Position numbers and translations under genes: made by a program. From Mycobacterium sp. 1164985.4 (GTDB lineage: Bacteria; Actinomycetota; Actinomycetes; Mycobacteriales; Mycobacteriaceae), in assembly GCF_001668575.1 (NCBI RefSeq), contig NZ_LZMD01000086.1, positions 1-64,000 on the forward strand: 64,000 nt of DNA, read 5' to 3'. Numbering within the stretch: the first letter of the stretch is position 1; each line of letters begins with the position of its first letter. Below, piece by piece: positions 43,024-52,000 of this stretch. The notes beneath the pieces are model-generated. The model was given only the letters and a program-made list of their open reading frames with translations. It searched no databases and had not been told where the DNA came from.

Positions 43024-43428
43024 ATGCCTTCAAGCGTGGTTGATCGAGTCAATACAAAGGTGCGTACGTTCAACAAGTACGTGCTGAATCCGCTGATGAT
43101 GCAGCTGGCGGGCCGCAGGCACTGGTATGCCTCCGTCATCCGGCATACCGGCCGCCGAACCGGCTGGCACTACGCCACTCCTGTTGTGGCCGAGCAGATC
43201 GACAATGGATTCATCATTCCGCTGCCATATGGCACGGGCGTCGACTGGCTGCGCAACGTGCAAGCGTCCGGCGAGGCGATCGTGTCGAGCGGCGGACGCA
43301 ATTACAACGTTGTCGAACCGCGAATCATCGATGCGCAGGCGGCGGGCCGACTTATCTCGACCCGGCGGACACGGATGTTCCAGCGGTTCGGGATTCATCA
43401 GTTCCTGATGTTGAGCAGGATCCGATGA
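43024..43428 (+). CDS. deazaflavin (F420)-dependent nitroreductase-like protein
   Basis: 134 residues of the Ddn-like split beta-barrel family (DUF385-like): NKYVLNPLMMQLAGRRHWYA, VIRHTGRRTGWHYATPVV, the IIPLPYGTGVDWLRNVQASGEA core that binds the deazaflavin phosphate, and a short C-terminal helix. Such mycobacterial proteins reduce quinones or nitro compounds with F420H2 and help redox balance at low oxygen. The ATG lacks a ribosome binding site but stands 36 bases after a DosR-like box, consistent with a leaderless transcript. The next gene follows after 46 bases. Confidence 0.88.
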   Translation: MPSSVVDRVNTKVRTFNKYVLNPLMMQLAGRRHWYASVIRHTGRRTGWHYATPVVAEQIDNGFIIPLPYGTGVDWLRNVQASGEAIVSSGGRNYNVVEPRIIDAQAAGRLISTRRTRMFQRFGIHQFLMLSRIR

Positions 43429-43474
43429 CGTCGACCAATGACCGAGAAGCGGAATACCCCAGGAGGTCTGGAAG

Positions 43475-44068
43475 ATGGTGACATGTCCCAACGGCCATCA
43501 CAATCCGCCGGATTTCGAATTGTGTGGAGAGTGTGGGGCGCCGATAGGGGTGAAGGGGCTGGAGGCGACTGCGTGGTATCGGACGAAGTGGGCCGTGATT
43601 GGCGCGGGTGCCGTTGTCGCGCTGGCAGTTTCGTTCGTGGCAGTGACCGTCGGGATGGATCGCGACCGAACTGAGCCCGCGGCGGAGACTCCGATTGAAC
43701 AACAGACCGTGTCACAGTGGTGGGAACATGCGCATACTCCTGTCATGAAGCTGCAGGATTCCATCGCCGATGCCCGGCACTCCATAGAGAGCCTGACCCC
43801 GATTGGTCTTGAGCAGGCATGCCAAAGAATGCACGATCTCGCCGGCGTCGATGTGCATACCTACTTGCCGGCGCCTACCCCCGAACTCACCAGCGAATTG
43901 GCGGCCGCGGCGGAGGACGCTCATGCGGCCGCACACATGTGCTTATCGGTGGTGGCGGGGTCGAAGAACGCTTACGACGGCGAGTTCAGATCCAGCCTCG
44001 AACAGGCCGAGCGTCAATTGGTTCACGCCCAAGAGATCATCAATGTCACCCTGCTCCAGGGGCAGTGA
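43475..44068 (+). CDS. zinc-ribbon single-pass membrane protein
   Basis: 197 residues with an AGGAGG site before the ATG. The first 25 residues form a rubredoxin-like zinc ribbon (CPNGHHNPPDFELCGECG, three Cys plus a His/Cys set). A transmembrane helix follows at about residues 39-60 (AVIGAGAVVALAVSFVAVTVG), then an outer helical domain with two Cys (LEQACQRMHDLAGVDVH and AAAHMCLSVVAGSK) that could form a disulfide. It is predicted to have the zinc domain inside and the helical domain outside. Function unknown; probably co-transcribed with the F420-type gene. Confidence 0.82.
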   Translation: MVTCPNGHHNPPDFELCGECGAPIGVKGLEATAWYRTKWAVIGAGAVVALAVSFVAVTVGMDRDRTEPAAETPIEQQTVSQWWEHAHTPVMKLQDSIADARHSIESLTPIGLEQACQRMHDLAGVDVHTYLPAPTPELTSELAAAAEDAHAAAHMCLSVVAGSKNAYDGEFRSSLEQAERQLVHAQEIINVTLLQGQ

Positions 44069-44089
44069 GCGACCTCCACTCCGCGGAGC

Positions 44090-45355
44090 TCAACCCCAAC
44101 CCGCGGTGACCGCCAGCGCCACGACGCACACGAGCACGACGGCGGCCGTCGCGCCGTAGGCCACGGTCGCCCTCGAGCCCAACCGGAAATCACCCATCAG
44201 ATCGGCGTCCCGTGCGATGCCGATGATCGCCAACAGCAGGGGAACGAGCAGAACGGCGTTGAGGACTTGTGTGGCGACGAGGATCGTTACGAGCGGCGCA
44301 CCAGGAAGCATGACGACAACTGCGCCGAGCACCGTGACGAGACCGAACGTGACATAGAACGTTCTGGCCGCCCGGAACGGATCATTGAGGGCGGCTTCGA
44401 CTCCGGCATACTCGCACACCGAGTACGCCGTCGACAACGGCAGGATGGACGCGGCTAGGAGCGCGGCGCCGATTAACCCGATCCCGAAGAGAGTCGAGGC
44501 CAACTCGCCGGCGAGCGGCTGCAAGGCGAGGGCCGCATCTGCCGCATCGCTGATGGAGCGACCATCGCGGTGTAGGGTCGCCGCGCAGGCCACGACGACG
44601 AAAAATCCGATCACACCCGTCAGCACGGCGCCGGTCACCACGTCGATGCGTTCGAAGCGCAGGTCTTCGATCCGCAACTTCTTGTCGACGGCGTAGGACT
44701 GGATGAACGACAGTCCCCATGGCGCGAGTGTCGTGCCGACGGTTGCGGTGACGATCGCCAAGGTGTCCCGGTCCGCGGGCATCGTCGGTATCAACAGGCC
44801 GTGTGCCGCGGCCCCCCAGTCGGGATGAGCGAGTATCCCCGAAGCGATGTAGGCGAGAAACACCGTCGACAACAGCAGCAGGAAGTGCTCGACGCGGTGG
44901 AAGCTTCCGCGCAGCACCAGCGTCGAGACGAGCAGTGCTGCGACGGGGACACTGAGGTCGCGACTGACACCGAAGAGCTCGAAACCCGCTGCGATACCCG
45001 CGAACTCGGCGCACGTCGTTCCGACGTTGGCGACGACCAGCGTCACCAGGATCGCGCCGCCGACACGTACGCCGTAGCGCTGGCGCACCAGGCCGATCAA
45101 TCCCTGCCCAGTGACCACGCCCATGCGGGCGGCCAGGACATGAAACATCACCAAGGCGAGGGTTGACAGCAGCAGAACCCACAACAGTTGATAGCCGTAG
45201 TCGGCGCCGAGTACCGAGTAGGTGGTGATACCGGCGGGATCATCGTCCGAGAGGCCGGCGAGCAACCCGGGACCCACGACTGCGACCAGTGCGCCGATCG
45301 CCAGCCGGCCCCGCTTCGTCAGCGTCACGATTGCCCGTGTCGTCGACGTGGCCAC
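44090..45355 (-). CDS. NRAMP-family divalent metal transporter, divergent motif type
   Basis: 421 residues from GTG, about 11 transmembrane helices. The first helix has GLSDDDPAGITTYSVLGADYG in place of the usual DPGN, and the sixth has TTLAPWGLSFIQSYAVDKK in place of M-P-H-N, so the Met that selects transition metals is replaced. Such changes are known from NRAMP-related Mg2+ carriers and other subgroups, so Mg2+ or Mn2+ is more likely than Fe2+ (inference). It overlaps the upstream MgtE-N/PRC gene by 31 bases, which supports a Mg-related role. Last gene of the ppsA operon. Confidence 0.88.
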   Translation of the reverse strand: MATSTTRAIVTLTKRGRLAIGALVAVVGPGLLAGLSDDDPAGITTYSVLGADYGYQLLWVLLLSTLALVMFHVLAARMGVVTGQGLIGLVRQRYGVRVGGAILVTLVVANVGTTCAEFAGIAAGFELFGVSRDLSVPVAALLVSTLVLRGSFHRVEHFLLLLSTVFLAYIASGILAHPDWGAAAHGLLIPTMPADRDTLAIVTATVGTTLAPWGLSFIQSYAVDKKLRIEDLRFERIDVVTGAVLTGVIGFFVVVACAATLHRDGRSISDAADAALALQPLAGELASTLFGIGLIGAALLAASILPLSTAYSVCEYAGVEAALNDPFRAARTFYVTFGLVTVLGAVVVMLPGAPLVTILVATQVLNAVLLVPLLLAIIGIARDADLMGDFRLGSRATVAYGATAAVVLVCVVALAVTAGWG

Positions 45356-46158
45356 ACCCCGAAGCGACGGAAGTGTCTATTCCTCCACGAGGCCGGGGCG
45401 GACAGTCGGTCTCTCCACCGGGTGGCATGGTCGGACGGCATCGCGGCGACGACGTCGGCGGCCTTGCATTCGCTTAGTGCCAGCAGAATCCGTTCGGCGT
45501 CAACAGGATGGCTGGCCCGAATGACGTCGGCGGCAACCGCGACGTCCTTGGCGCCGAGAACCTCGGCTGCGGATTCCGTGTCGAGTCGCGCGACGAGTGC
45601 CGCCAAACCCCGCGCATCCAGAAGGTGGATCGCCGACCTGGGCATCCCGAGCGCAACGGCATGCCCCCGATCTGACGTCGGGTGCAGGTCCGTCCACGCG
45701 ACGGCATCACTTCGGAGTCGTTTCGCCAGCCGGCCAAGACCCAATCGGCGCAACACGGCATCGAACCCGACCTCGACGCCGACGACCTCCAGCCGGCCGT
45801 CGTGTCGGCGCGCGAGCACCACGTCGGCCACGCGCGTGAGTCGCTGCCCGGTGATGTCCACGATCTGCGTGTCGAGGACGTCGCGCACCAGCATGATCTC
45901 GTTGTCCGCCAGAGGGCTGGCCGCGACGAGCGGGAGTTCGTCGTCAGTGTTGAGCCGAATGTGTTGCGGATGAGAAAGATTGACGGATTGCCACGGGACC
46001 AGCAACTCTGGCCTCCGGCGTCGGGACAGCACGAGGTGTTCGGCAAGCGGCAGACCCCCACCGCCGTCGGGGCGGGCGGTCACATCGGCGATGCGGCCGA
46101 TCGTGCCCCCGTTCGGGCCGACGACTTCACGGTGCACGATGTCGCTGAGCAGTAACAC
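45325..46158 (-). CDS. PRC-barrel plus MgtE N-terminal-like domain protein
   Basis: 277 residues from GTG. Two beta-barrel-like segments (VHREVVGPNGGTIGRIADVTARP and DTQIVDITGQRLTRVADVVLARR) are PRC-barrel type. From about residue 165 the helical repeats (LLDARGLAALVARLDTESAAEVL, PVDAERILLALSECKAADVVAAM) match the MgtE intracellular N-terminal domain that senses Mg2+. No transmembrane part or CBS pair is present. It is cytoplasmic and probably regulates the NRAMP-family carrier whose gene overlaps its end. The C-terminus is Arg-rich (RRFGVWPRRRHG). Confidence 0.85.
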   Translation of the reverse strand: MLLLSDIVHREVVGPNGGTIGRIADVTARPDGGGGLPLAEHLVLSRRRRPELLVPWQSVNLSHPQHIRLNTDDELPLVAASPLADNEIMLVRDVLDTQIVDITGQRLTRVADVVLARRHDGRLEVVGVEVGFDAVLRRLGLGRLAKRLRSDAVAWTDLHPTSDRGHAVALGMPRSAIHLLDARGLAALVARLDTESAAEVLGAKDVAVAADVIRASHPVDAERILLALSECKAADVVAAMPSDHATRWRDRLSAPASWRNRHFRRFGVWPRRRHGQS

Positions 46159-46194
46159 GTCAGCGGTGCACCTCGACCGTCATCGAACCCGCGC

Positions 46195-46563
46195 TCAGCC
46201 CGCGGCCCAGGTTTTGGCCTGCTCCAACTCATCGAGACCGAAGAGCGCGATCTCGCCGGGAACCATCCATGCCAGCGCGTGCAGGGTGTGCAACACCCAC
46301 TTCTCATCGGTGACCACGGCGATCCGCTTGAAGGCCGAATGATGACTGATCAATGCGCCGAAGCCAAGTTTCAGGTCCTCGACGAGCCCACCGGGACCGA
46401 AACCCTCATAAGTGGGCGCGATGACCTCGACGATGCGCACCTCGTCGCCCTGCAGCTTCTGTTCCATCGTGGGCTTGAAGTCGCGTAGGTCCTCACCGCT
46501 CAACCGGCCGGACACTCGGAAGCCGATCACACCGTCGGGCATATTCGGCAGCACTTCGATCAT
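46195..46563 (-). CDS. SpoIIAA-like protein
   Basis: 122 residues of the SpoIIAA-like/STAS-related family (PF11964 type): VIGFRVSGRLSGEDLRDFKP, IVEVIAPTYEGFGPGGLVEDLKLG, and FKRIAVVTDEKWVLHTLHALAWMVPGE. The family binds hydrophobic ligands or acts as an anti-sigma antagonist-like scaffold; its role here is unknown. It overlaps the ppsA stop by 4 bases and precedes the MgtE-N-like gene by 36 bases, so the four genes form an operon. Confidence 0.87.
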   Translation of the reverse strand: MIEVLPNMPDGVIGFRVSGRLSGEDLRDFKPTMEQKLQGDEVRIVEVIAPTYEGFGPGGLVEDLKLGFGALISHHSAFKRIAVVTDEKWVLHTLHALAWMVPGEIALFGLDELEQAKTWAAG

Positions 46564-48893
46564 CGGAAGATCTCCTCTCGGCGAAGTGACCCCACCCGAT
46601 TCGAGTCACCGTCCCGTGCCGTCAGCATCGATTCCAGCACAAGCCGGCGCTCGGCGGCCGCAACGGTGCGCCGTGCCGCGCCAACAGCGTCCGGGTTGAC
46701 CGATACCGAGGTGATGCCCATCCGCACCAGATGCTCGGCGAAGGCAGGCTTGGTCGACGGCGCCTGACCGCACAGCGACGAGGTGATACCGAATCTGCGT
46801 GCAAGGCCAACAATTTGACCGATGGCGTCCAGGACGGCTGGGTCCGACTCGTCGAACAGTTCTGCGCAGATGTCGGAGTCGCGGTCGACTCCGAGCATCA
46901 ACTGGGTGAGATCGTTGCTACCGATCGACACCCCGTCGATGCCCATGCCGATGTACTCCGGAAGCCAGTGCACGACCGAGGGCACCTCCGCCATCACCCA
47001 CCGATGGAATCCCCGTTGGCGACCGAGTGGGCTGGAATCGACGAGGGCGAGGCACTCTTCGAGTTCCCACCGGGTACGCACGAACGGGATCATCAGATGC
47101 AGGTTCGGGGATTGTTCGCGGATGCGCGCCAGCGCCCGGAGTTCGAGGGCGAACAGGTCGGGCTCCTTGATGTACCGGTAGCAGCCGCGATAGCCGATCA
47201 TCGGGTTGTGTTCCACGGGCTCGTACGACTCGCCGCCGACGAGACCGCGGAACTCGTTGCTGCGGAAGTCGGTGGCCCGGTATACGACCGGGCGTGGTGC
47301 GAAGGCGGTGGCGATGCGGCCCACCGAAGCCACCATCTTCTCGACGAGGCTGTCCTGTTCCCCGCGCGCGATGAGATCGCGTGGATGACGACCCCCGAGT
47401 GCCTCGGTGAGCATGAACTCGGCTCGCAGCAACCCGACACCGTCGACGTTCTGCGCGGCGACGGCCTCTGCGTTGTCGGGCATCGCCATGTTGACGTAGA
47501 TCTTGGTTCCCGTCACCTCGTCAGCTGCCGCAGACACCACTTGGGGTTGTGCGGTGACGGTGGCCGAAGGTGCTGCGTCGACGCGGCCGGCAAGGACGCG
47601 GCCGTGGGTTCCGTCGACGGTGACGGTCGTCCCGTCATGGAGATCCTTTGTCGCGCTGCGTGCCCCGACGATGCACGGCACCCCGAGTTCGCGAGCGACG
47701 ATGGCGGCGTGACAGGTCATACCGCCGGTGTCGGTGACCAGTGCCGCCGCCCGCCGGATGGTCGGCAGCCAATCGGGATTGGTCATCTGGGCGACGAGGA
47801 TCTCACCCTCGAGCAACCGGTGCCCCTCCTCGGGGCTGTCGAGCACACGGACCTTCCCGATCGCGGTTCCCGGCGCCGCGGCCAGGCCGCGAGCCAGCAC
47901 GGCATGCTTCTCCGACGACGGCGCGGAAGTGTGCTTCAAGGTGGTGATCGGCCGCGCCTGCACCAGGTAGGTCTGGCCGTTCTCGATCGCCCACTCGGTG
48001 TCCTGCGGGCAGCCGTTGTGTCGCTCGGTGGCGATGGCGAGCTCGGCAATGGCACGCAGTTCGTGGTCATCGAGCACCCGCGCGTCGGCCTGCGCGTCAT
48101 CCAGGTCGACATGGGTGTCGTTGCCGTCAGGGCCGCGGACGATCTTGAAGGCTTTGTGTCCCAGCCGGACGTCGAGTACTTCGAGGGTGTCCTTGGCGAT
48201 GATGTAGGTATCGGGCTCGACCATCCCCGACACGACGACCTCACCCAGACCGAAGGCACCCTCGATGACGACTCGGTCCTCGGCGCCGTTACTGGGGTCG
48301 GCGGTGAACGCCACCCCAGCCTTGTCCGAGTTGACCATCCGCTGCACGACGACCGCCATCGCCGGGTCGGCCGTGAAGTTGCGACTGGCGCGGTAGGTGA
48401 CGACTCGTGGGCTGAACAGCGACATCCAGCAGCGCAGAACCGCGCCGACGAGCGCCTCGTCGCCGGTGACGTTGGTGATCGTGGCGTTCATGCCGGCGAA
48501 CGATGCGTCTCGGCCGTCCTCCCCGGTCGCCGACGAGCGGACGGCCACAACGGCGTCACGCCCGAGGCGGTGATAGAACGCGAGGATCCGATCGCGCACG
48601 CCGTCGGCGACGCCGGCCTTGTTCACCAGACCCTGCATCCGTTCACACGTCTCGGACAGCCGGGCGGTGTCGGCGGCGTTGGCCATCGCTTCCCGGTGGA
48701 GCGCTGCCAGTTCGGTGTCGACACCGGCGGCTCGCATCGAGTCCCGATAGCAATCGCGCAGGAGGACGAAGCCGGGCGGAACAGGCAACTTCGCCGCCAC
48801 GAGTTCCCCCATGTTCGCGCCTTTACCGCCGGCTTCCTCGGCGTCGGCGATTCGCAGCGTCGAGATGTCGCGGACGTAGTCGTCACTGGTCAT
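46560..48893 (-). CDS. ppsA: phosphoenolpyruvate synthase
   Basis: 777 residues from the ATG at 48893. Domain order is the PEP synthase one: N-terminal ATP-grasp (AGGKGANMGELVAAKLPVPPGF, VAVRSSATGEDGRDASFAGM), central phospho-His domain (TDTGGMTCHAAIVARELGVP with the phosphorylated His) and C-terminal TIM barrel (RGLVGGESYEPVEHNPMIGYRG, GITSSLCGQAPSTKP, GITSVSVNPDAV). It converts pyruvate, ATP and water to PEP, AMP and phosphate for gluconeogenesis. PPDK has a similar fold but a longer chain. No ribosome binding site is seen; two DosR-like boxes lie 58 and 81 bases upstream. Confidence 0.93.
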   Translation of the reverse strand: MTSDDYVRDISTLRIADAEEAGGKGANMGELVAAKLPVPPGFVLLRDCYRDSMRAAGVDTELAALHREAMANAADTARLSETCERMQGLVNKAGVADGVRDRILAFYHRLGRDAVVAVRSSATGEDGRDASFAGMNATITNVTGDEALVGAVLRCWMSLFSPRVVTYRASRNFTADPAMAVVVQRMVNSDKAGVAFTADPSNGAEDRVVIEGAFGLGEVVVSGMVEPDTYIIAKDTLEVLDVRLGHKAFKIVRGPDGNDTHVDLDDAQADARVLDDHELRAIAELAIATERHNGCPQDTEWAIENGQTYLVQARPITTLKHTSAPSSEKHAVLARGLAAAPGTAIGKVRVLDSPEEGHRLLEGEILVAQMTNPDWLPTIRRAAALVTDTGGMTCHAAIVARELGVPCIVGARSATKDLHDGTTVTVDGTHGRVLAGRVDAAPSATVTAQPQVVSAAADEVTGTKIYVNMAMPDNAEAVAAQNVDGVGLLRAEFMLTEALGGRHPRDLIARGEQDSLVEKMVASVGRIATAFAPRPVVYRATDFRSNEFRGLVGGESYEPVEHNPMIGYRGCYRYIKEPDLFALELRALARIREQSPNLHLMIPFVRTRWELEECLALVDSSPLGRQRGFHRWVMAEVPSVVHWLPEYIGMGIDGVSIGSNDLTQLMLGVDRDSDICAELFDESDPAVLDAIGQIVGLARRFGITSSLCGQAPSTKPAFAEHLVRMGITSVSVNPDAVGAARRTVAAAERRLVLESMLTARDGDSNRVGSLRREEIFR

Positions 48894-48950
48894 GGAGACA
48901 GCGTCGCGCCACGGGATTTCCCGGCGTAGCGTCCGAGGGCCGTATCCGGT

Positions 48951-48987
48951 GGGCTGAGGGTCCTCGACTCGTAGGGCCGAAAGTCCC
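48951..48987. promoter_or_regulatory. tandem DosR-like boxes between ppsA and the OtsB-GH65 gene
   Basis: GGGCTGAGGGTCCT (48951-48964) and GGGCCGAAAGTCCC (48974-48987), 23 bases apart. The second read on the minus strand is GGGACTTTCGGCCC, an excellent DosR core. The edge is 33 bases before the ATG at 49020 and 58 bases from the ppsA ATG. Confidence 0.85.
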
Positions 48988-49019
48988 TGGGGGCTCTCCG
49001 GAACAGTCTCGATGACTTC

Positions 49020-52000
49020 ATGCCCTACCGGGGCGCTGTGTCGAGCAGTCAGATGGGTGACGTGAAGACACCGGTGACCATTGACCCGCGCCTGTACGAT
49101 GCCGCTCTGTTCGGCCTCGACAGCCTCGTCAGCGGAGCCGCGTCGACGGTCACGCTGGCCAAGAAGCTGAATGACGCGGGGATCGGGACGGCCCTCTACT
49201 CCACGAGTCGAAGCCGCGACCACGCCACGCCCTTCGGGGATCTGGAGGATCTGTTCACCGTCCGCGTCGACGGCGTCGTCGCAGAGGCGCTCGGCTCACC
49301 CGAGCAGCCCCATCCCGCAGTCCTGCTGGAAGCCAGCGCCGGCCTCGGCGTGGCACCTGAGCGCTCGGTGGTCTTCGAAGGCAGCGAACTCGGCGTGCGG
49401 GTCGCGCGGCAAGGCGGCTTCGCACTGGTCGTGGGTGTCGCGCCGACCGGGTCCCATGAGGTCCTGTTGTCCAGTGGCGCCGACGTCGTGGTGTCGGACG
49501 TGGACGAGGTTTCCGTGCGCTCCGGGGACAGGCGCATCTCGGACCTGCCGAATGCCCTCGACACCTATGGTCAGCTGATCACTGCCATCGACGGCAGGCG
49601 GCCGGTCGTGTGCCTCGACTTCGACGGCACCCTGTCGGAGATCGTCTCCGATCCCGACGCCGCCGTCCCGGTCGAGGGTGCCGCCGAGGCGTTGGCGGCG
49701 CTGGCACAGCAGTGTCCGGTGGCCATACTCAGTGGGCGCGATCTCGCCGATATCCGTGTGCGCGTCGGTGTTCCGGGCGTTTGGTACGCCGGCTCACACG
49801 GATTCGAGATGGTGGGGCCCGACGGCACGGACTATCGCAACCACGACGCCGCGGCGGCGGTCCCCGCCCTGCAACAGGCCGCCGAGGGGCTATCCGACCG
49901 ATTGGGTTCGATTCCCGGTGTGTACGTCGAGCGCAAGCGCTATGCCATCGCGGTGCACTACCGCAACGCTTCTGAGGACTGCGTGGCCGAGATCGTCGCC
50001 ACCACCCACGAGTACGGCACCCGCTTGGGCCTCCGCGTGACGACGGGGCGCAAGGTGGTCGAACTGCGCCCCGACATCGATTGGGACAAGGGTTCGGCGC
50101 TGAAGTGGATACAAGACCAACTGTCGCCGGACAGCCGTTTGATCCCGATCTACATCGGCGACGACCTGACCGACGAGGACGCCTTCGACGCGCTTCGGTC
50201 GGGTGGGGTGGGTATCGCAGTGCGGCACGATGAGGACCGGGATCGGCCGAGCGCGGCCAGCTTCTCGCTCGACAACCCGCTTCAGGTCCGAGATTTCCTG
50301 CGCCGCGGGGGACGATGGCTGGCACGCCAGCACGCCACCTCGACGGTGGCGTGGACCTACACCTTCGAGGGGTACGACCCGCCGACCGAGAAGTTGCGCG
50401 AGGCGTTGTGCACCGTGGGCAACGGATACTTCGCGACCCGCGGCGCCGCGCCTGAGTCGAAGGCCGGTCAAGTCCACTATCCGGGGACGTACGCCGCCGG
50501 GGTGTACAACCGCCTCGACGACATCCTCTCCGGGAAGAAACTCGAGCACGAGAGCCTGGTGAACCTACCCAATTGGCTTCCACTGACGTTCCGTATCGAC
50601 GGCGGACCCTGGTTCGACGTGGACGCTGTGACGTTGCTGTCCTACCGCCAGACTCTCGATCTTCGAGGTGGCGTGCTGACCCGTGCCATGCGCTTCAGCG
50701 ACGACGCCGGGCGGGTAAGCTCACTGACTCAAAATCGGTTGGTCTCGATGAAGCAGACGCACATCGCCGCACTGGAAACCACGGTCGTGGCCGAGAATTG
50801 GTCGGGTTCAATCGAATTCCGGTCGACGCTGGACGCCGATGTCTGCAACGGCGGAGTGGAACGCTACCAGGGCCTGGCCAGTGATCATCTCGAGTCCCTG
50901 AAGATGGGCGAGATCGTGAACAACGCGGTGCTGATGTCGGTGCGGACCACGCAGTCTCAAATACCGATCGCGCTGGCGGCACGGACCACGGTCTGGCACG
51001 ACGATGACGCCGCGGCCGCGGAATATCGTCTGGTCGAGCATGAATTCGAGATCGGGCACGACATTGTCGTCGACATCGCGGAGGGCCGGTCAGTGACAGT
51101 CGAGAAGGTCGTGGCGGTGGTGACGGGTCGCGATGTCGCCACATCCGAGCCCGCGGCGGGCGCGGAGCGCAGACTGACACGGCAGGGCCGATTCCGCGAG
51201 ATCCGCCAGGAGCACACGCTGGCCTGGGCGCACATCTGGGAGCGACTGTCCATCGAATTCGACGGCCACCCAGACGAATTGAGGATCCTGCGGCTGCATC
51301 TGCTCCATCTGCTGCAGACCGTGTCATACCACAGCGAGGACCTGGATATCGGCGTCCCCGCTCGGGGTCTTCACGGCGAGGCGTATCGCGGCCACGTGTT
51401 CTGGGATGAACTGTTCATCTTCCCGGTTTTGAACCTGAGGTACCCGACCATCACGCGGGCGCTGCTGCGGTACCGCTACCGTCGACTCCTCGAGGCTCGG
51501 CGGGCCGCCAAGCTCGCCGGCTATGCGGGGGCGATGTTTCCGTGGCAGTCGGGCAGCGACGGCCGCGAGGAAAGCCCCTCACTACATCTCAACCCCCGAT
51601 CCGGCCGGTGGAATCCGGATGCGAGTCACCTCGCACACCACATCGGTATCGCGGTCGCCTACAACGTGTGGCAGTTCTATCAAGTCACCGGCGACCTGGC
51701 CTACCTCATCGACTACGGTGCCGAGATGCTGATCGAGATCGCGCGATTCTGGGTCAGCAGAACCACATACGACGATGCCGCCGATCGGTACGGGATTCTC
51801 GGCGTGATCGGGCCCGACGAGTTCCATTCCGGCTACCCCGATCGGCCGTTCACCGGCGTCGACAACAACTCCTACACCAACGTGATGGCGGTTTGGGTGA
51901 TCCTGCGTGCCATCGACGCCCTGCAGGAGATTCCGCTGCCCAACCGCCTCGACCTTCGGGAGAAGCTCGGGCTGCCCGACGAGGAACTCGAACAGTGGGA

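Noticed and set aside
46731..48929. 732-codon open frame on the plus strand
   Set aside because: It is the antisense of ppsA, whose minus-strand product has all PEP synthase motifs. Long antisense frames are expected at this GC content.
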